A stretch of DNA of 64,000 nucleotides from Takakia lepidozioides (GCA_030704615.1 CM060734.1:20768001-20832000), one strand, 5' to 3'. Counted from the first letter of the stretch, positions 32,648 to 44,125 are shown. Program-made: numbers and translations. The notes: generated by a model from the sequence alone, not told the origin.

Positions 32648-32944
32648 TCAAGCCAATGGCACCTTTGCTAAAAGACTCCACCATACAAACCTCACCCACT
32701 CTCCATCTCAAGTACTAGAGCTATGGCGACGAGAGAGGCCTCGGGAGGCTCGACTAGAAGAAGACGAGTCTGCCTACGTCTCACGTGGAGATAACCTCCC
32801 TACGTCCCAAGTGAGGTTCGCCACCTCACTTGGCACATGGAACCAAATGAAGTCCCAATGCCAACAAAATACAAATATAAATGTATAATGTCCTAATTAG
32901 TTAGAAATAACTATTTCTAACTAATCACAAATAAAACCATGACA

Positions 32945-35900
32945 ACTGCCCTAGTTGACATGTATGCAAAATGTGGGTGCATTGAGGATGCAAAGGGAGT
33001 GTTCGACACTATGGCTGAGGAGTGCGATGCTTGCAGGGTATGCACAGTAGGGACATGGGATGGAGGCTTTGGAGACCTATGAGCAAATGATGGGGGAAGC
33101 ACATCATGTTTATGTGCATTTGCAATGCTTGTGCAAGCCTGACAGCCTTGGAGAAGGGCAACAGAGGTGCATGGGGATATCATCAAAGCTGGAATGGTAC
33201 CAAATGTCATTCTAAACACTGCCCTGGCAGCTCTGGAAAAGGGGGAAGAGGTGCATGGCGACATCTTCAGAGCTGGAATTGTACCAGATGTCATTCGGAA
33301 CAATACCCTAGTGGACATGTTTGCAAAATGTGGGTGCATCTAGGATGCAAAGGGAGTGTTCAACACTATGGCTGAACAAGATGTGGCGTCGTGCAAGCCT
33401 GGCAGCCCTAGAGAAGGGCAAAGAGGTGCATGGGGATATCGTCAAAGCTGGAATTGTACCAAATGTCATTCTACACACTACCCTAGCAGCTCTGGAAAAG
33501 GGGAAAGAGGTCCATGGCGACATCTTCAGAGCTGGAATTGTACCAGCTCTCATTCTGGACAATACCCTGGTGGGCATGTTTGCAAAATGTGGGTGCATCT
33601 AGGATGCAAAGAGAGTGTTCGACACTATGGCTGAACCAGATGTGGTGTCGTGGAGTGCGATGCTTGCAGGGTATGCACAGCAGGGACGTGGGATGGAGGC
33701 TTTGGAGACCTATGAGCGAATGATGGGGGAAACACATCATGGTTGTGTGCATTTGCAATGCTTGTGCAAGCCTGGCAGCCCTGGAGAAGGGCAACAGAGG
33801 TGCATGGGGATATCATCAAAGCTGGAATTGTACCAAATGTCAATCTAAACACTGCCCTGGCAGCTCTAGAAAAGGGGGAAGAGGTCCATGGCGACATCTT
33901 CAGAGCTGGAATTGTACCAAATGTCATTCTAAACACTGCCCTGGCAGCTCTGGAAAAGAGGAAAGAGGTGCATGGCGACATCTTCAAAGCTGGAATTGTA
34001 CCAGATGTCATTTGGAACAATACCCTAGTGGACATGTTTGCAAAATGTGGGTGCATCTAGGTTGCAAAGGGAGTGTTCAACACTATGGCTAAACAGGATG
34101 TGGCGTCGTGCAAGCCTGGCAGCCCTAGAGAAGGGCAAAGAGGTGTATGGGGATATCGTCAAAGCTATACCAAATGTCATTCTAAACACTGCCCTGGCAG
34201 CTCTGGAAAAGGGGAAAGAGGTCCATGGCGACATCTTCAGAGCTGCAATTGTACCAGATGTCATTCTGGACACTACCCTGGTGGACAGGTTTGCAAAATG
34301 TGGGTGCATCTAGGATTTAAAGAGAGTGTTCGACACTATGGCTGAACCAGATGTGGTGTCATGGAGTGCGATGCTTGCAGGGTATGCACAGCAGGGATGT
34401 GGGATGGAGGCTTTGGAGACCTATGAGCGAATGATGGGGGAAGCACATCATGTTTGTGTGTATTTGCAATATTTGTGCAGCCCTGGAGAAGGGCAAAGAG
34501 GTGCATGGGGATATCGTCAAAGCTGGAATTGTACCAAATGTCATTCTAAACACTGCCCTGGCAGCTCTGGAAAAGGGGAAAGAGGTCCATGGCGACATCT
34601 TCAGAGCTGGAATTGTACCAGCTCTCATTCTGGACAATACCCTGAGCTTTGGAGACCTATGAGCGAATGATGGGGGAAGCACATCATGTTTGTGTGCATT
34701 TGCAATGCTTGTGCAAGCCTGGCAGCCCTGGAGAAGGGCAAAGAGGTGCATGGGAATATCATCAAAGCTAGAATTGTACCAAATGTCAATCTGAACACTG
34801 TCCTGGCAGCTCTGGAAAAGGGGAAAGAGGTGAATGGCGACATCTTCAGAGTTGGAATTGTACCAGATGTCATTCTGAACTAGACCCTGGTGGACATGTT
34901 TGCAAAATGTGGGTGCATCGAGGATGCAAAGGGAGTGTTCAACACTATGGCTGAACGAGATGTGGTGTCGTGGAGTGCGATGCTTGCAGGGTATGCACAG
35001 CAGGGACATGGGATGGAGGCTTTGGAGACCTATGAGCATATGATGTGTGACGGGGTGAAGCCCAACCACATCATGTTTGTGTGCGTTTGCAGTGCGTGTG
35101 CAAGCCTGGCAGCCCTGGAAAAGGGTGAAGAGGTGCACGGCGACATCGTCAGAGATAGAATTGTACCAGATGTGATCGTGAACACTACCCTGGTGGACAT
35201 GTATGCCAAATGTGGGTGCATGGAGGATGCAAAGGGAGTGTTCGACAATATGGCTGAACGAGATGTGGTGTCGTGGAATGCGATGATCACAGGATATGCA
35301 CAGCATGGTTGTCATAGGGAGGTGTGCAACTATTTGAAGGAATGCAAAAGAACGGCTTGAAGCCGAGCAATATCACCTTTATATGTGTTCTCTCTGCATG
35401 CAGCCATGTTGGCCTACTGAATGAAGGAAGACGCTACTTTGATTCCCTGAGTCAAGATCATGGTGTCACTCCGACAGTAAAGCACTCTGGCTGCATGGTG
35501 GACCTTCTTGGACGTGAGGGACAACCGGATGAGGCAGTGAACATGATTAATAAAATGCCCATAAATTCAGGTGTTGTGGTATGGAAGGCCTTGCTTGGTG
35601 CCTGCAGAATCCATGGCAATGTGGAGATGGCTGAACGTGCAGCAACTATCCGAGCATGTGGGCTGAACAGGATGTCGCGACTTATGTATTGCTCTCAAAC
35701 ATCTATGCTGCAGCTGGCAGGTGGGATGATACTGCAAAAGTGAGAAGAATGATGAAGGTCAAAAGGGTTATAAACGAGCCAGGTCGCTGCTGCATTGAGG
35801 TTGGCAATAGGGTGCACACCTTCGTTGTGGATGACAAGTTGCATCCCAGAATTAAGGAAATCCATGCTGAGTTGAGAAGATTGGCTGGGAAGATGAAGGA

Positions 35901-36060
35901 GGCGGGTATGTGCCTGATAGGCGCTTTGTATTGCATGATGTGGGGGAGGAGGAAAAGGAATTTTCTCTTTGCCACCACAATGAGAAGCTGGCCATTGGTT
36001 TTGGCATATCCACGGGAAATGATAGTGGGGTCTACCCAGCATAGGTGGGAAGTCAGACCA
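32945..36060 (+). pseudogene. PLS-type PPR protein with E/E+ and partial DYW sequence, broken
   Basis: Organellar RNA-editing-type PPR gene remnant. Repeats such as LVDMFAKCGCIEDAK, VFDTMAERDVVSWSAMLAGY and LAALEKGKEVHGDI recur at least five times, but stops (TAG in GCI*DAK) and frameshifts separate them. The best part is 34890-35340. The C-terminus continues in other frames: ITFICVLSACSHVGLLNEG, a CMVDLLGREGQPDEA block, WKALLGACRIHGN, YVLLSNIYAAAGRWDD, a PGRCCIEV box, then the DYW start [12 protein letters not shown] and [12 protein letters not shown] (35910-36000). The deaminase HxE is present as HNE, but the zinc cysteines and the DYW end are absent. The 5' end is lost at the LTR insertion at 32944. 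Functional editing is very unlikely. Confidence 0.85.
33100..34880 (+). repeat. Tandem amplification inside the PPR pseudogene
   Basis: A DNA unit of about 84 bases encoding LAALEKGKEVHGDIFRAGIV plus PxVILNTA is repeated back to back, sometimes three times in a row (33836-34010). It sits within a larger unit of several hundred bases that also contains the VDMFAKCGCI and MEALETYERMMGE blocks. The 28-residue spacing is shorter than the usual 31-36 residue PPR motifs, so this is DNA-level slippage or unequal exchange, not normal PPR array growth. Confidence 0.75.
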
Positions 36061-36380
36061 TAATTGCACTTGACTGAAGGGGTGATATTGGACTGACTTT
36101 GGTGACAGTGGATGGAATCAGAGTGCTGTCCTAATTATGGGTTTGGGTGGTATGGCTGAACGAGATGTGGTGTCGTGTTTGCTGCATGAATTCTAGGCTG
36201 TCATTGTCAGTTGCTAGCAACAAGGCAAGGATGTATGCATGATTTGTGCAGAGGCATGGATAGTTGAAGGAGCAGGGATGGAGTGTGGGTTTTGATTCAT
36301 CCAAGATGGCCGGATTTGAAGCTTCAGATCACCTATGACTCCCTGTGGAAGGATAGCTACAAGAAACCTGCATGGGTAGA
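36061..36380 (+). other. PPR downstream sequence, first half of a duplicated segment
   Basis: No gene. A stray PPR string, TATGGCTGAACGAGATGTGGTGTCGTG, lies at 36152-36178. From about 36197 the sequence is a diverged copy of 43735-43910. It is interrupted by A2 at 36381 and resumes at 43344. Confidence 0.7.
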
Positions 36381-37106
36381 TGTCGCGCACCTCACTTCGG
36401 TAAACTCCCCTTTAAGTCATAGTTACTCGCTTTGATGCGCGCGCCTGACTCCCAACCTGGCCGCCGGGCCAACTTGGAGCTTCGGCTGCTCACCGGGACA
36501 TAACGGTCCCCCTTCGCTTCCCTCTAAAACCCTCCACCTAATTGGGACTAGGAGAATTCCCTTTGGTAGATGGCAGTCCGGAACAGCTCCCCACTCTTTG
36601 GTCGCTTTCCGGCTCGCTCGCTTACTCACTAGTTTTTGGTCACCAACGGGCTTGCACCGTTCTCGGGGTTACTACTCCCTATATATACTTCTGTAGCTGT
36701 CCGCGGGGGTTCCACAACCAGCCATGCCATTTTATGGCGAACCACCACGAAAACCCTCGACTCCCGGTGATGAGTCGCGGTGAGTCTTGGCCCGCTCACC
36801 ACGGCCCCTATGGACCGTGATGAGTCCCAAGACTCCCCACGACTCCCACCACGAGGTCTCCGCCCCCATGGTGAGTCCTATGCCACCCCCACTAAGTCCC
36901 GCTAAGCTACCACCACCCCTTGTGGAGCCACCCCCACCGCAACCCGGTGTGCGGGGCTCCACCTAGTGAGCGCCTCCGCCTCCTTGAGTGCCTTGGGCAC
37001 TCAAGGGTGCTTCAGCCCCCCCCACCTATCGCTGCCGCTGCCCCCACCACAGGGGCAGCCCCTCATGTGTCCCGACCCCCCGCCCTCAAGGCAAAGGGCC
37101 GCGACA
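36381..37106 (-). mobile_element. A2 3' LTR
   Basis: 726 bases, TGTCGCGGCCC to GCGCGACA on the minus strand. It carries the TATATATA block near 36680-36690. It is preceded on the minus strand by a G-rich GGTAGGGGTGTG run that may be the polypurine tract. Confidence 0.9.
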
Positions 37107-38010
37107 CACACCCCTACCAACAGGGAGTCGATGTCCTCATCGACTTGTCCATTTTGTAGAAACGAACATCCAAGTTGTGGCGTCCCACATCAAGGAGTTT
37201 GTTTCCGTACCATGGCGTCCCATGGCAAAGAACCAAACCCCACACTTGACTCTACTCTCCACTAGCTAGTTCGGCCGACTTCCTCCAAGTCCCGGCCAAG
37301 GGTGGAGCCTCTCCAGCTCCTCCCAGTGCACTCTTCTTGGCCTACTTCAAGGCCAAGGAACGATCCTCCCCGAGGATCGAATCGCCTTACTGCAACAACA
37401 TTGCTTGCGATCGCTCATGATGCCGCTTTTGGCATCACCTTGAGCAAGGGTTCACCTGGAACCCTCTTTGACTAGGAAGATAACCTTGAACCAACCGTGC
37501 GCCCCAATCACTACAATTGGGTCCGCCTTGGAATGCTGGCCTGAGGTACGGGAACACGCCGAAGCCGCACTACGACTTCGTCCCGAGGCTACACGATTAT
37601 AGTACGTGAACGGAAGCACGTAGCTTCCGCGTTAGCCCGCACTACAAGGCAACCCCTCGGTAGCGCAGTTATAGTACGCGCACGCGCCAGGTGCGCACTA
37701 GCACGTGAACTCCCAAAGAAGGCGCAAGTTTCCTTGCCCCTTGGATGGGAGTCACCCGATTTCGGCACTGCGCAAACACACGATTAACCCAATTTACCTC
37801 TCCCACTTTTGTAAGCTAGCATGCATTCTACACACTAGCCAACCACACCATGCATCACCATTCCAACACAATAGGACGCACAATATTTGGAACCCATTTC
37901 CTTTATAACAAATTTTTGTACAATACAAGTTTTTGCAATCGGATTCCTGAGCTAGCTAAACCGGGCTAAGCATGCATTTCCTCCCCCACGCTCCAAGGTT
38001 GATGTCCCCA
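37107..38010 (-). other. A2 3' untranslated region
   Basis: About 900 bases between the polyprotein stop and the 3' LTR. No credible gene. Its first half aligns with A1 8129-8633, the rest being lost from A1. Confidence 0.75.
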
Positions 38011-39296
38011 TCAACGCTTCTTCCGCTTTTGAGGTCGCCCTTCGAAAGCTGCAACCGCCTCGGATGCGTTTCCCATTTCTGAGGCACGCACCCAAGATGC
38101 CTCCACATGATGATAGCCCTTCCATTTGACGAGATACTCCGTTTCTCGGTTCTGAACCTCCTCGACTTAAGTATTGCCTCCACCTCGTACTCAGGTTCAT
38201 TTTCATGATCCAACAGCATAGGTGGCGGACGCAACACTTGATGCCGATTCGGACGCGCTTCATCTTTGAAGTAAGGTTTCAAAAGGGAGACATGGAATAC
38301 TGGGTGCACCTTGCTGTTTGCCGGCAGCTCCAATTCATACACATCCTCATTCATAACCTTCCGAATGCGAAAGGGTCCCGCATACGGAGGTACGAACTTC
38401 GGACTCACTTCCGGAGGTAGTCGGAAATTCTTGATGTTCAACCAGACCTCTGTGCCTGCCTCAAACTTCACTTCCCTCCGCTTCCGATTCGCCTGCCTTT
38501 CATACCGTTTCCTAGCTTTGGCAATGTTGTACTTTGCGAGCTTCAACAAACGCTCGCGTTCTTCCAGTACCGCCGCTACTGCCGGTTCCTCAACGTCCTG
38601 GGCGGCCCAACTTGTCGGCACCAGAGGTGCTTTTCCATAGACCAATACGAAAGGGGAAACTCCCGTTGCGGAGTGTTCTGTGTTATTATAACAGAACTCT
38701 GCCGCGTCTAAGTGTTCCATCCAGTCTGATTGGTCTGCCGACACGTAATTCCGCAAGAATTGCTTCACTACGGAATTCACTCTTTCCGTTTGGCCGTCTG
38801 TCGTAGGTCGGAAGGCGGTGCTCATCTTCAGCCTCGTCCCCATCTTCTTCCAAAGTGCTCTCCAGAATTTACTCGTAAACTTTGGATCGCGATCCGAGAC
38901 AATATCCTTCGGGACTCCATGATGCTTTAAGACGTGGGCGAAGTAAAGTCGCCCTGTCTCCTGCGCCGTTGCCGTCTCCTTGGTGGGGATGAAATGGCCC
39001 ATTTTACTGAACCTATCCACCACCACCATGATTGCATCGAATCCTTTTGACAGCGGCATAGCAGTCATGAAATCCATCGAGACGCTTTCCCAAGTCCCCT
39101 CTGGAATCGGCAAGGGTTGTAACAGCCCCGCTTGCTTTTTGTACTCGCTCCGGTTTTGTTGGCATGTGGTGCATGTCTTGACATACTCCTCTGCCTCCTC
39201 CCTCAGTTTGGGCCAGAAATACTCTTTCTTCAAGAGTGCCGCAGTGCGCTTGGCTCCGCCGTGGCCCGCAAGCGGGCTATCATGGCATTCTCTCAA
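38011..39296 (-). CDS. A2 integrase with chromodomain
   Basis: HDSPLAGHGG and CTTCQQNR form the zinc part. The catalytic core has SMDFMTAMPLSKGFDAIMVV (D), IVSDRDPKFTS (D) and DGQTERVNSVVKQFLRNY (E). VHPVFHVSLLKPY marks the C-terminal end. After EYEVEAILKSRRF a one-base shift moves the reading; the other frame then gives ETEYLVKWKGYHHVEASWV, a clear chromodomain with its aromatic residues, to a stop at 38011-38013 after RPQKRKKR. It joins to RNase H by a frameshift near 39295. Chromodomain integrases steer chromoviruses toward heterochromatin. Confidence 0.85.
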
Positions 39297-39850
39297 GAGG
39301 CTATCTCTGATCCCTCCTTCGGCACGTAGAGACGTTTTTGCTTATACCGGAGCAGTCCATTTTGCAAGTGGAACTGCGATTTAACCCCCATCCTCAAGTC
39401 CTGCATCACGGACTTCGCCAGCTCATCCTTCCGGCAAGCCTTCCGGATCTTCCTTTGGAGCGCCGTCTCGCCCTTGTACACCAACAAGAGCTGCTGCTTT
39501 CTACTTAAAGCATCGGCCACCACATTGTCCCGTCCCGGTTTGTACTGGATATCCACGTCGAACACCGCCAAAGTATCTTGCCACCTAAGTTGTTTTGGGG
39601 ACAACTTGGGCTGCGTGGCAAAATACTTCACCGTGACATTGTCCGTGAACACCTTCACTGGGTTGGAACCAACATAGTGGCGCCAAAGCTCAAGGCAATG
39701 CACCACCGCCTTCATCTCTTTTTCGTGCGTCGGCCACCGTCGCTCCACTTCATTCAGTTTCTTACTTTCGTAAGCCACTGGACGTCCATCTTGCATCAGT
39801 ACACCCCCAATCGCGAAGTCCGACGCATCTGTATGTATCTCAACGGACGA
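39293..39850 (-). CDS. A2 RNase H
   Basis: The frame starting near 39796 has [53 protein letters not shown] and [13 protein letters not shown]. The upstream catalytic aspartate block lies across a frameshift near 39800-39840, where the RT frame ends in unrelated residues. It degrades the RNA strand of the hybrid. Confidence 0.85.
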   Translation of the reverse strand, partial: SSVEIHTDASDFAIGGVLMQDGRPVAYESKKLNEVERRWPTHEKEMKAVVHCLELWRHYVGSNPVKVFTDNVTVKYFATQPKLSPKQLRWQDTLAVFDVDIQYKPGRDNVVADALSRKQQLLLVYKGETALQRKIRKACRKDELAKSVMQDLRMGVKSQFHLQNGLLRYKQKRLYVPKEGSEIAS

Positions 39851-41543
39851 TCGAACTCCGGGATTTTCAAGACTGGAGCTTCCGCCATCCGCTGCTTCAA
39901 TTCAGCAAAAGCTTGGCCACAAAAGGTGTTCCATACCCAGACTTTAGATTTACACAGAAGGTCCGACAGCGGCCCCGCGATCTTGGCGAAATTTCTCACA
40001 TACTTCCGGTAATAGGAGGCGAGTCCTAGGAAGGATCGCACTCCCGGGACCGAAGTCGGAGGCTCCCAGTCCAAGATCGCCCTCACCTTTCTGTCATCCA
40101 TTTTGATCCCATCCTGTGTAATCACATGCCCCAAGAACTCCACTTTCATGACCCCGAATTCGCACTTTGAAGCTTTGGCATACAGCTTCCCTTCCCGCAA
40201 TTTTTGGAACACCCTTTTGAGGTGCTCCAGGTGCTCCTCCTTTGTTTTCGAGTACACCAAGATGTCGTCGATGTACACGATCACAAAGTCATCCAACCAC
40301 TCTTGGAAAAGGCTGTTCATCAGCGTGCTAAATGTCGCTGGTGCATTGGTGAGCCCAAAAGGCATCACCAAGAACTCATATGAACCATACCTTGTCCTGC
40401 ACGCGGTCTTCTCCTCATCTCCTTCCGCCACCCGAATTTGGTGATAGCCGGAGCGCAAGTCGATCCGGCTGAAATACTTCGCTCCTGCCAACCGATCGAA
40501 GAGGTCGTCGATCCTTGGCAAAGGGTACCGGTTTTTGATAGTCACCTTATTCAGAGCCCTGTAATCGACACACATCCGCAGCGTCCCATCCTTCTTGTCT
40601 GCAAATAGCACCGGGGCTCCGTAAGGTGACTTACTCGGCCGGATGTACCCCTTTGACATTAGATCCTTGAGCTGAGTCTTCAGCTCGACCAACTCTCTGT
40701 GGCTCAACCGGTAGGGCGCCTTGGCAGGCGGTTCCGATCCCGGTATCACCTCAATCTTGTGGTCAACTCCTCTTCGCGGTGGCAAGCCGCTTGGTAAATC
40801 CTCCGGCATCACATCCTGGTATTTCTCCAAAATCCCCTTGATCCAATCTGGGCTCGGCTCCCCATCGCCTTCTCTTTTCACTTCTCTAATGTAAAGCAAA
40901 AACTGGGGCTCGTGTGCCTCCTCCACGGCCCACTCCTTTGCTGACAGAAGGTTTATTCGCCCTCCCACGGATTTGGGCGTTTCCGACACTCGTAAAACCT
41001 CGCCACCATTCCCACATGGCAGCGTGACTACTCTCTTGCGGCCATCTATGACCGCTCCGGATTTGCTCAAAAAGGTCATCCCCAAAATGAGATCCACTCC
41101 ATCGATCTCGCAGATGGTGAAGTTCTCACGTCCCTTCCAACTCCCCAGTTGAAGAGGAACATCAACCTTGTCGCCAATTGTGGTTCTCCTTTGGCAGAAC
41201 GCACCTCAATAGAGGCCCCCACGTCACTTGTCGGGAGTCCCAGCTTTTGTGCCGTTGCCGGTGTCATGAAGGAGTGCGACGCTCCTGTGTCCACCAACAA
41301 CGACACATTAGTTCCGGATATTATCCCATCCACGAACAATAACTGACTCCCTTTTCGTAAGGCGCCAGTTTCCTGATACAACTCACAAGAAAATTTGCCT
41401 ACCTTGCAAGTCCTGGCGACCACCGCTTCCACCAAGCGACTGATGGTATCTTCCGACAGCTCCGTGGTCGCCCGAGTCATGTTCAATTGTCGGGCTTCGT
41501 GCACTTCTTGGCCATGTGCCCGGGCTCCCCGCAATTGAAACAC
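39796..41543 (-). CDS. A2 protease and reverse transcriptase
   Basis: Protease: [20 protein letters not shown] (about 41300-41240), then a frameshift near 41150 and [15 protein letters not shown] follows in one long frame: [68 protein letters not shown], and the intact catalytic box [13 protein letters not shown] (about 40290-40250). The connection part is [20 protein letters not shown]. This is the best preserved RT in the window and the reference for judging A1 mutations. Confidence 0.9.
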
Positions 41544-42561
41544 ACTCCATCAAAGGTCGCCTTCTGTCCGCCATAAGCCGCTCCACCCGCTTTTCCTTTC
41601 GAAGCACCGGGTGCCGCCTTGACGTGTGAAGGCCCTCCCTTCGATTTCCACGTGCCATTTTTGCCGCGTGGCCTATCCCACTTCTTTTCCGGTCGGAAGG
41701 AGTCACCTTCCCGCCGGGTCTTCTTGTGGTTCAGCTCCGTACGGCCTTGTCTTTCACCCCTAGGGACATCTGAGAAACATTCAGCCCTCTCAATTGCCTC
41801 GTTCAAAGTCTTGGGTGGCTTCTCCTCCAACTTCCGCCTGGCCCATGGGGCCAGTCCCGCCACAAAGTTGAAGACCATTTCTGGTTCTGCCATGTCCGCG
41901 ACTTCGAGCAACAGCACATTGAAAGCCTGGACATACCCCCGAATGTCATCTGTTTGCTTCAAATTCCTCATCTTGTCCCGGGCAAGCCAGGACGCGTTGA
42001 GGGCACAAACTGTCTCTTCATCAATTCCTTGAACCCACTCCAGTTCAAGGTTTCCGGGCTTGGACCTCGGTCGTGAAGGCGTTTCTGCCACCATTGTTGA
42101 GCATAGCCCCTCAAATAGGTGGGAGCCACTTCCACCCGATCCTCGTCACTCAACTTGGCCGCCCGGAAGTACTGCTCTAGCTCCAAGAGCCAGGTGTTGA
42201 GTGCCTTCCGATTTCGGACGCCCTCGAAGGTGCCGGGTTCCTTAGGCTTCACCTTAAACTTTGCCTTAGTGGAAGTGGCATTAGCCGCCTTCAACACGTC
42301 TTTCAACGTCCCGCCAAACTGCGCCAACAACCCTTCCCAAAAGGCTGCCGGCATGGGAGGCATCTCTTGGTTTGTCGGAGCTCTCAAGGATTCCTCGGGC
42401 TCCGACTCCTCGGATTCCTCCCGCTCTTGGGCGGCCTCGTTTTCGGAAACATGCATCGCTTCCTCAAACGGCCGCCTCGGTGACACGCCGCCCCCATCGG
42501 GCTCACCGGGATCATCATCTTTTGGGCCGTTCCGCTTTCGCTTCGGCTTGCCCGACCCCAT
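41483..42561 (-). CDS. A2 gag with zinc knuckle
   Basis: ATG at 42561 (MGSGKPKRKRNGPKDDD). Capsid core: FWEGLLAQFGGTLKDVLK, YLRGYAQQWWQKRLHDRG and FKELMKRQFVP. A one-base shift near 42010-42000 leads to LNASWLARDKMRNLKQTDD, FSDVPRGERQGRTELNHKK and the zinc knuckle [14 protein letters not shown] (about 41545-41500). Another shift links to protease. The longer frame that starts above the ATG reads through the PBS and is not the start. Confidence 0.85.
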
Positions 42562-42601
42562 GATGAGGCCAATCCCATGGACGATCGCGTACTGAACTCT
42601 A

Positions 42602-42613
42602 AGCTCTGATACC
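42602..42613 (-). promoter_or_regulatory. PBS of A2
   Basis: TGGTATCAGAGC on the minus strand, two bases inside the 5' LTR end at 42616; complementary to the initiator tRNA-Met 3' end. Confidence 0.9.
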
Positions 42614-42615
42614 AA

Positions 42616-43338
42616 GTGTCGCGCACCTCACTTCGGTAAACTCCCCTTTAAGTCATAGTTACTCGCTTTGATGCGCGCGCCTGACTCCCAACCTGGCCGC
42701 CGGGCCAACTTGGAGCTTCGGCTGCTCACCGGACATAACGGTCCCCCTTCGCTTCCCTCTAAAACCCTCCACCTAATTGGGACTAGGAGAATTCCCTTTG
42801 GTAGATGGCAGTCCGGAACAGCTCCCCACTCTTTGGTCGCTTTCCGGCTCGCTCGCTTACTCACTAGTTTTTGGTCACCAACGGGCTTGCACCGTTCTCG
42901 GGGTTACTACTCCCTATATATACTTCTGTAGCTGTCCGCGGGGGTTCCACAACCAGCCATGCCATTTTATGGCGAACCACCACGAAAACCCTCGACTCCC
43001 GGTGATGAGTCGCGGTGAGTCTTGGCCCGCTCACCACGGCCCCTATGGACCGTGATGAGTCCCAAGACTCCCCACGACTCCCACCACGAGGTCTCCGCCC
43101 CATGGTGAGTCCTATGCCACCCCTACTAAGTCCCGCTAAGCTACCACCACCCCTTGTGGAGCCACCCCCCGCAACCCGGTGTGCGGGGCTCCACCTAGTG
43201 AGCGCCTCCGCCTCCTTGAGTGCCTTGGGCACTCAAGGGTGCTTCAGCCCCCCCTACCTATCGCTGCCGCTGCCCCCACCACAGGGGCAACCCCTCATGT
43301 GTCCCGACCCCCCGCCCTCAAGGCAAAGGGCCGCGACA
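42616..43338 (-). mobile_element. A2 5' LTR
   Basis: 723 bases, matching the 3' LTR except for a few single-base changes and small gaps. It carries the same central TATATATA promoter block (about 42917-42925). Confidence 0.9.
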
Positions 43339-43343
43339 GTAGA

Positions 43344-44125
43344 TGGTCAACTGGAAGCCGCAGTAGCATCAGCACGATTGATAAAATCAGGCACTGCTCA
43401 TGAAGGCACCTTCTTCAACACGTTTCACCTTGTTTTTCCCTCTGATCAAAATCGGCAGCTAAATGTTGAATTCTGCAAGTTAGCTGGTTGAGTGAACCTT
43501 AAATAGTTTGGAGTGACTTTGACATGATACTGCCAATGTGACAACAGGATTAGTATCTAGAAACAGGTAACAGAGGCGAGGAGAAGCTGTGGAATGAATA
43601 CTTTTTGGACCCAGTCAACGTTGGGACAATCGAGCAAAAAGGTGAATGCCTATTGGATTACAAAGAGTAGCGGATGCATTTGAGCATAGGAACTAGAGTG
43701 ATAAGTTGAGTTGGGTGTTTCCTAGAATGGATGTAGGCTGTCATTGTCAACTTCTAGCAGCAAGACAAGGATGTATGCATGATTTTGTGCAGAGGCATGA
43801 ATAGGTGAAGGAGCAGGGATAGAGTGTGGGTCCAGATTCATCCAAGAGGGCCGGATTTCAAGCTCCAGATTACCTATGATTCCTTGTGGAAGGGAAACCT
43901 GCATGGGTACATGGTCAACTAGAAGCCACAGCAGCAGCGGCACAATTCATAAAATCAGTCACTGCTAATCAAGGCACCTTCTTCAACACACTTCACCCTA
44001 TTTTCCCCTTTTATCAGAATCGGCCCTAAATTTTCATGTTGAATTCTGCAAGTTATCTGGTTGAGTGAACCTTTGATAGTTTGGAGTGACTTTGACATGA
44101 TACTGCCAAAGTGACAACACAGAAG
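43344..44125 (+). repeat. Duplicated noncoding segment
   Basis: 43344-43535 continues the segment interrupted at 36380. A second diverged copy spans 43735-44125, with shared strings such as GACAAGGATGTATGCATGATT, CCTGCATGGGTAC/GA, GAATTCTGCAAGTTA and TTTGGAGTGACTTTGACATGATACTGCC. The unit is about 380 bases. No coding function is seen. The stretch 44126-44515 shows no feature. Confidence 0.75.

Larger units (their letters stand above)
30243..32944 (-). mobile_element. Long B-family LTR, B2 subtype, abutting the PPR pseudogene
   Basis: Minus strand, starting TGTCATGGTTTTATTTGTG at 32944 and colinear with 11227-13735 of B2. It is the fullest LTR of the family here and keeps the promoter segment that B2 lacks. 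It ends at GAGGCTGGGG (30243), where the B1-subtype LTR starts. At 32945 the sequence switches to a PPR reading (TALVDMYAKCG), so this insertion cut that gene. Confidence 0.75.
36381..43338 (-). mobile_element. Complete family-A chromovirus-type Ty3 element A2
   Basis: Minus strand, with a 5' LTR at 42616-43338 and a 3' LTR at 36381-37106. The TSD is GTAGA on both sides (36376-36380 and 43339-43343). The LTRs differ by only a handful of bases, mostly single-base indels in G/C runs, so the insertion is recent. Internal order is gag, zinc knuckle, protease, RT, RNase H, integrase, chromodomain. Five or so one-base frameshifts interrupt the frame, but almost no stops arise by substitution. Some frameshifts could be sequencing errors. 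Confidence 0.9.

Noticed and set aside
34359-35315. Minus-strand open frame of 318 codons across the PPR region
   Set aside because: It is antisense to PPR repeats and its residues mirror the repeat structure; no family signature. It is a shadow frame.
36542-37269. Open frames in the A2 LTR (for example 36542-36820 and 42777-43055)
   Set aside because: They are identical frames in both LTR copies with no domain, read through the promoter region; chance frames in noncoding LTR sequence.
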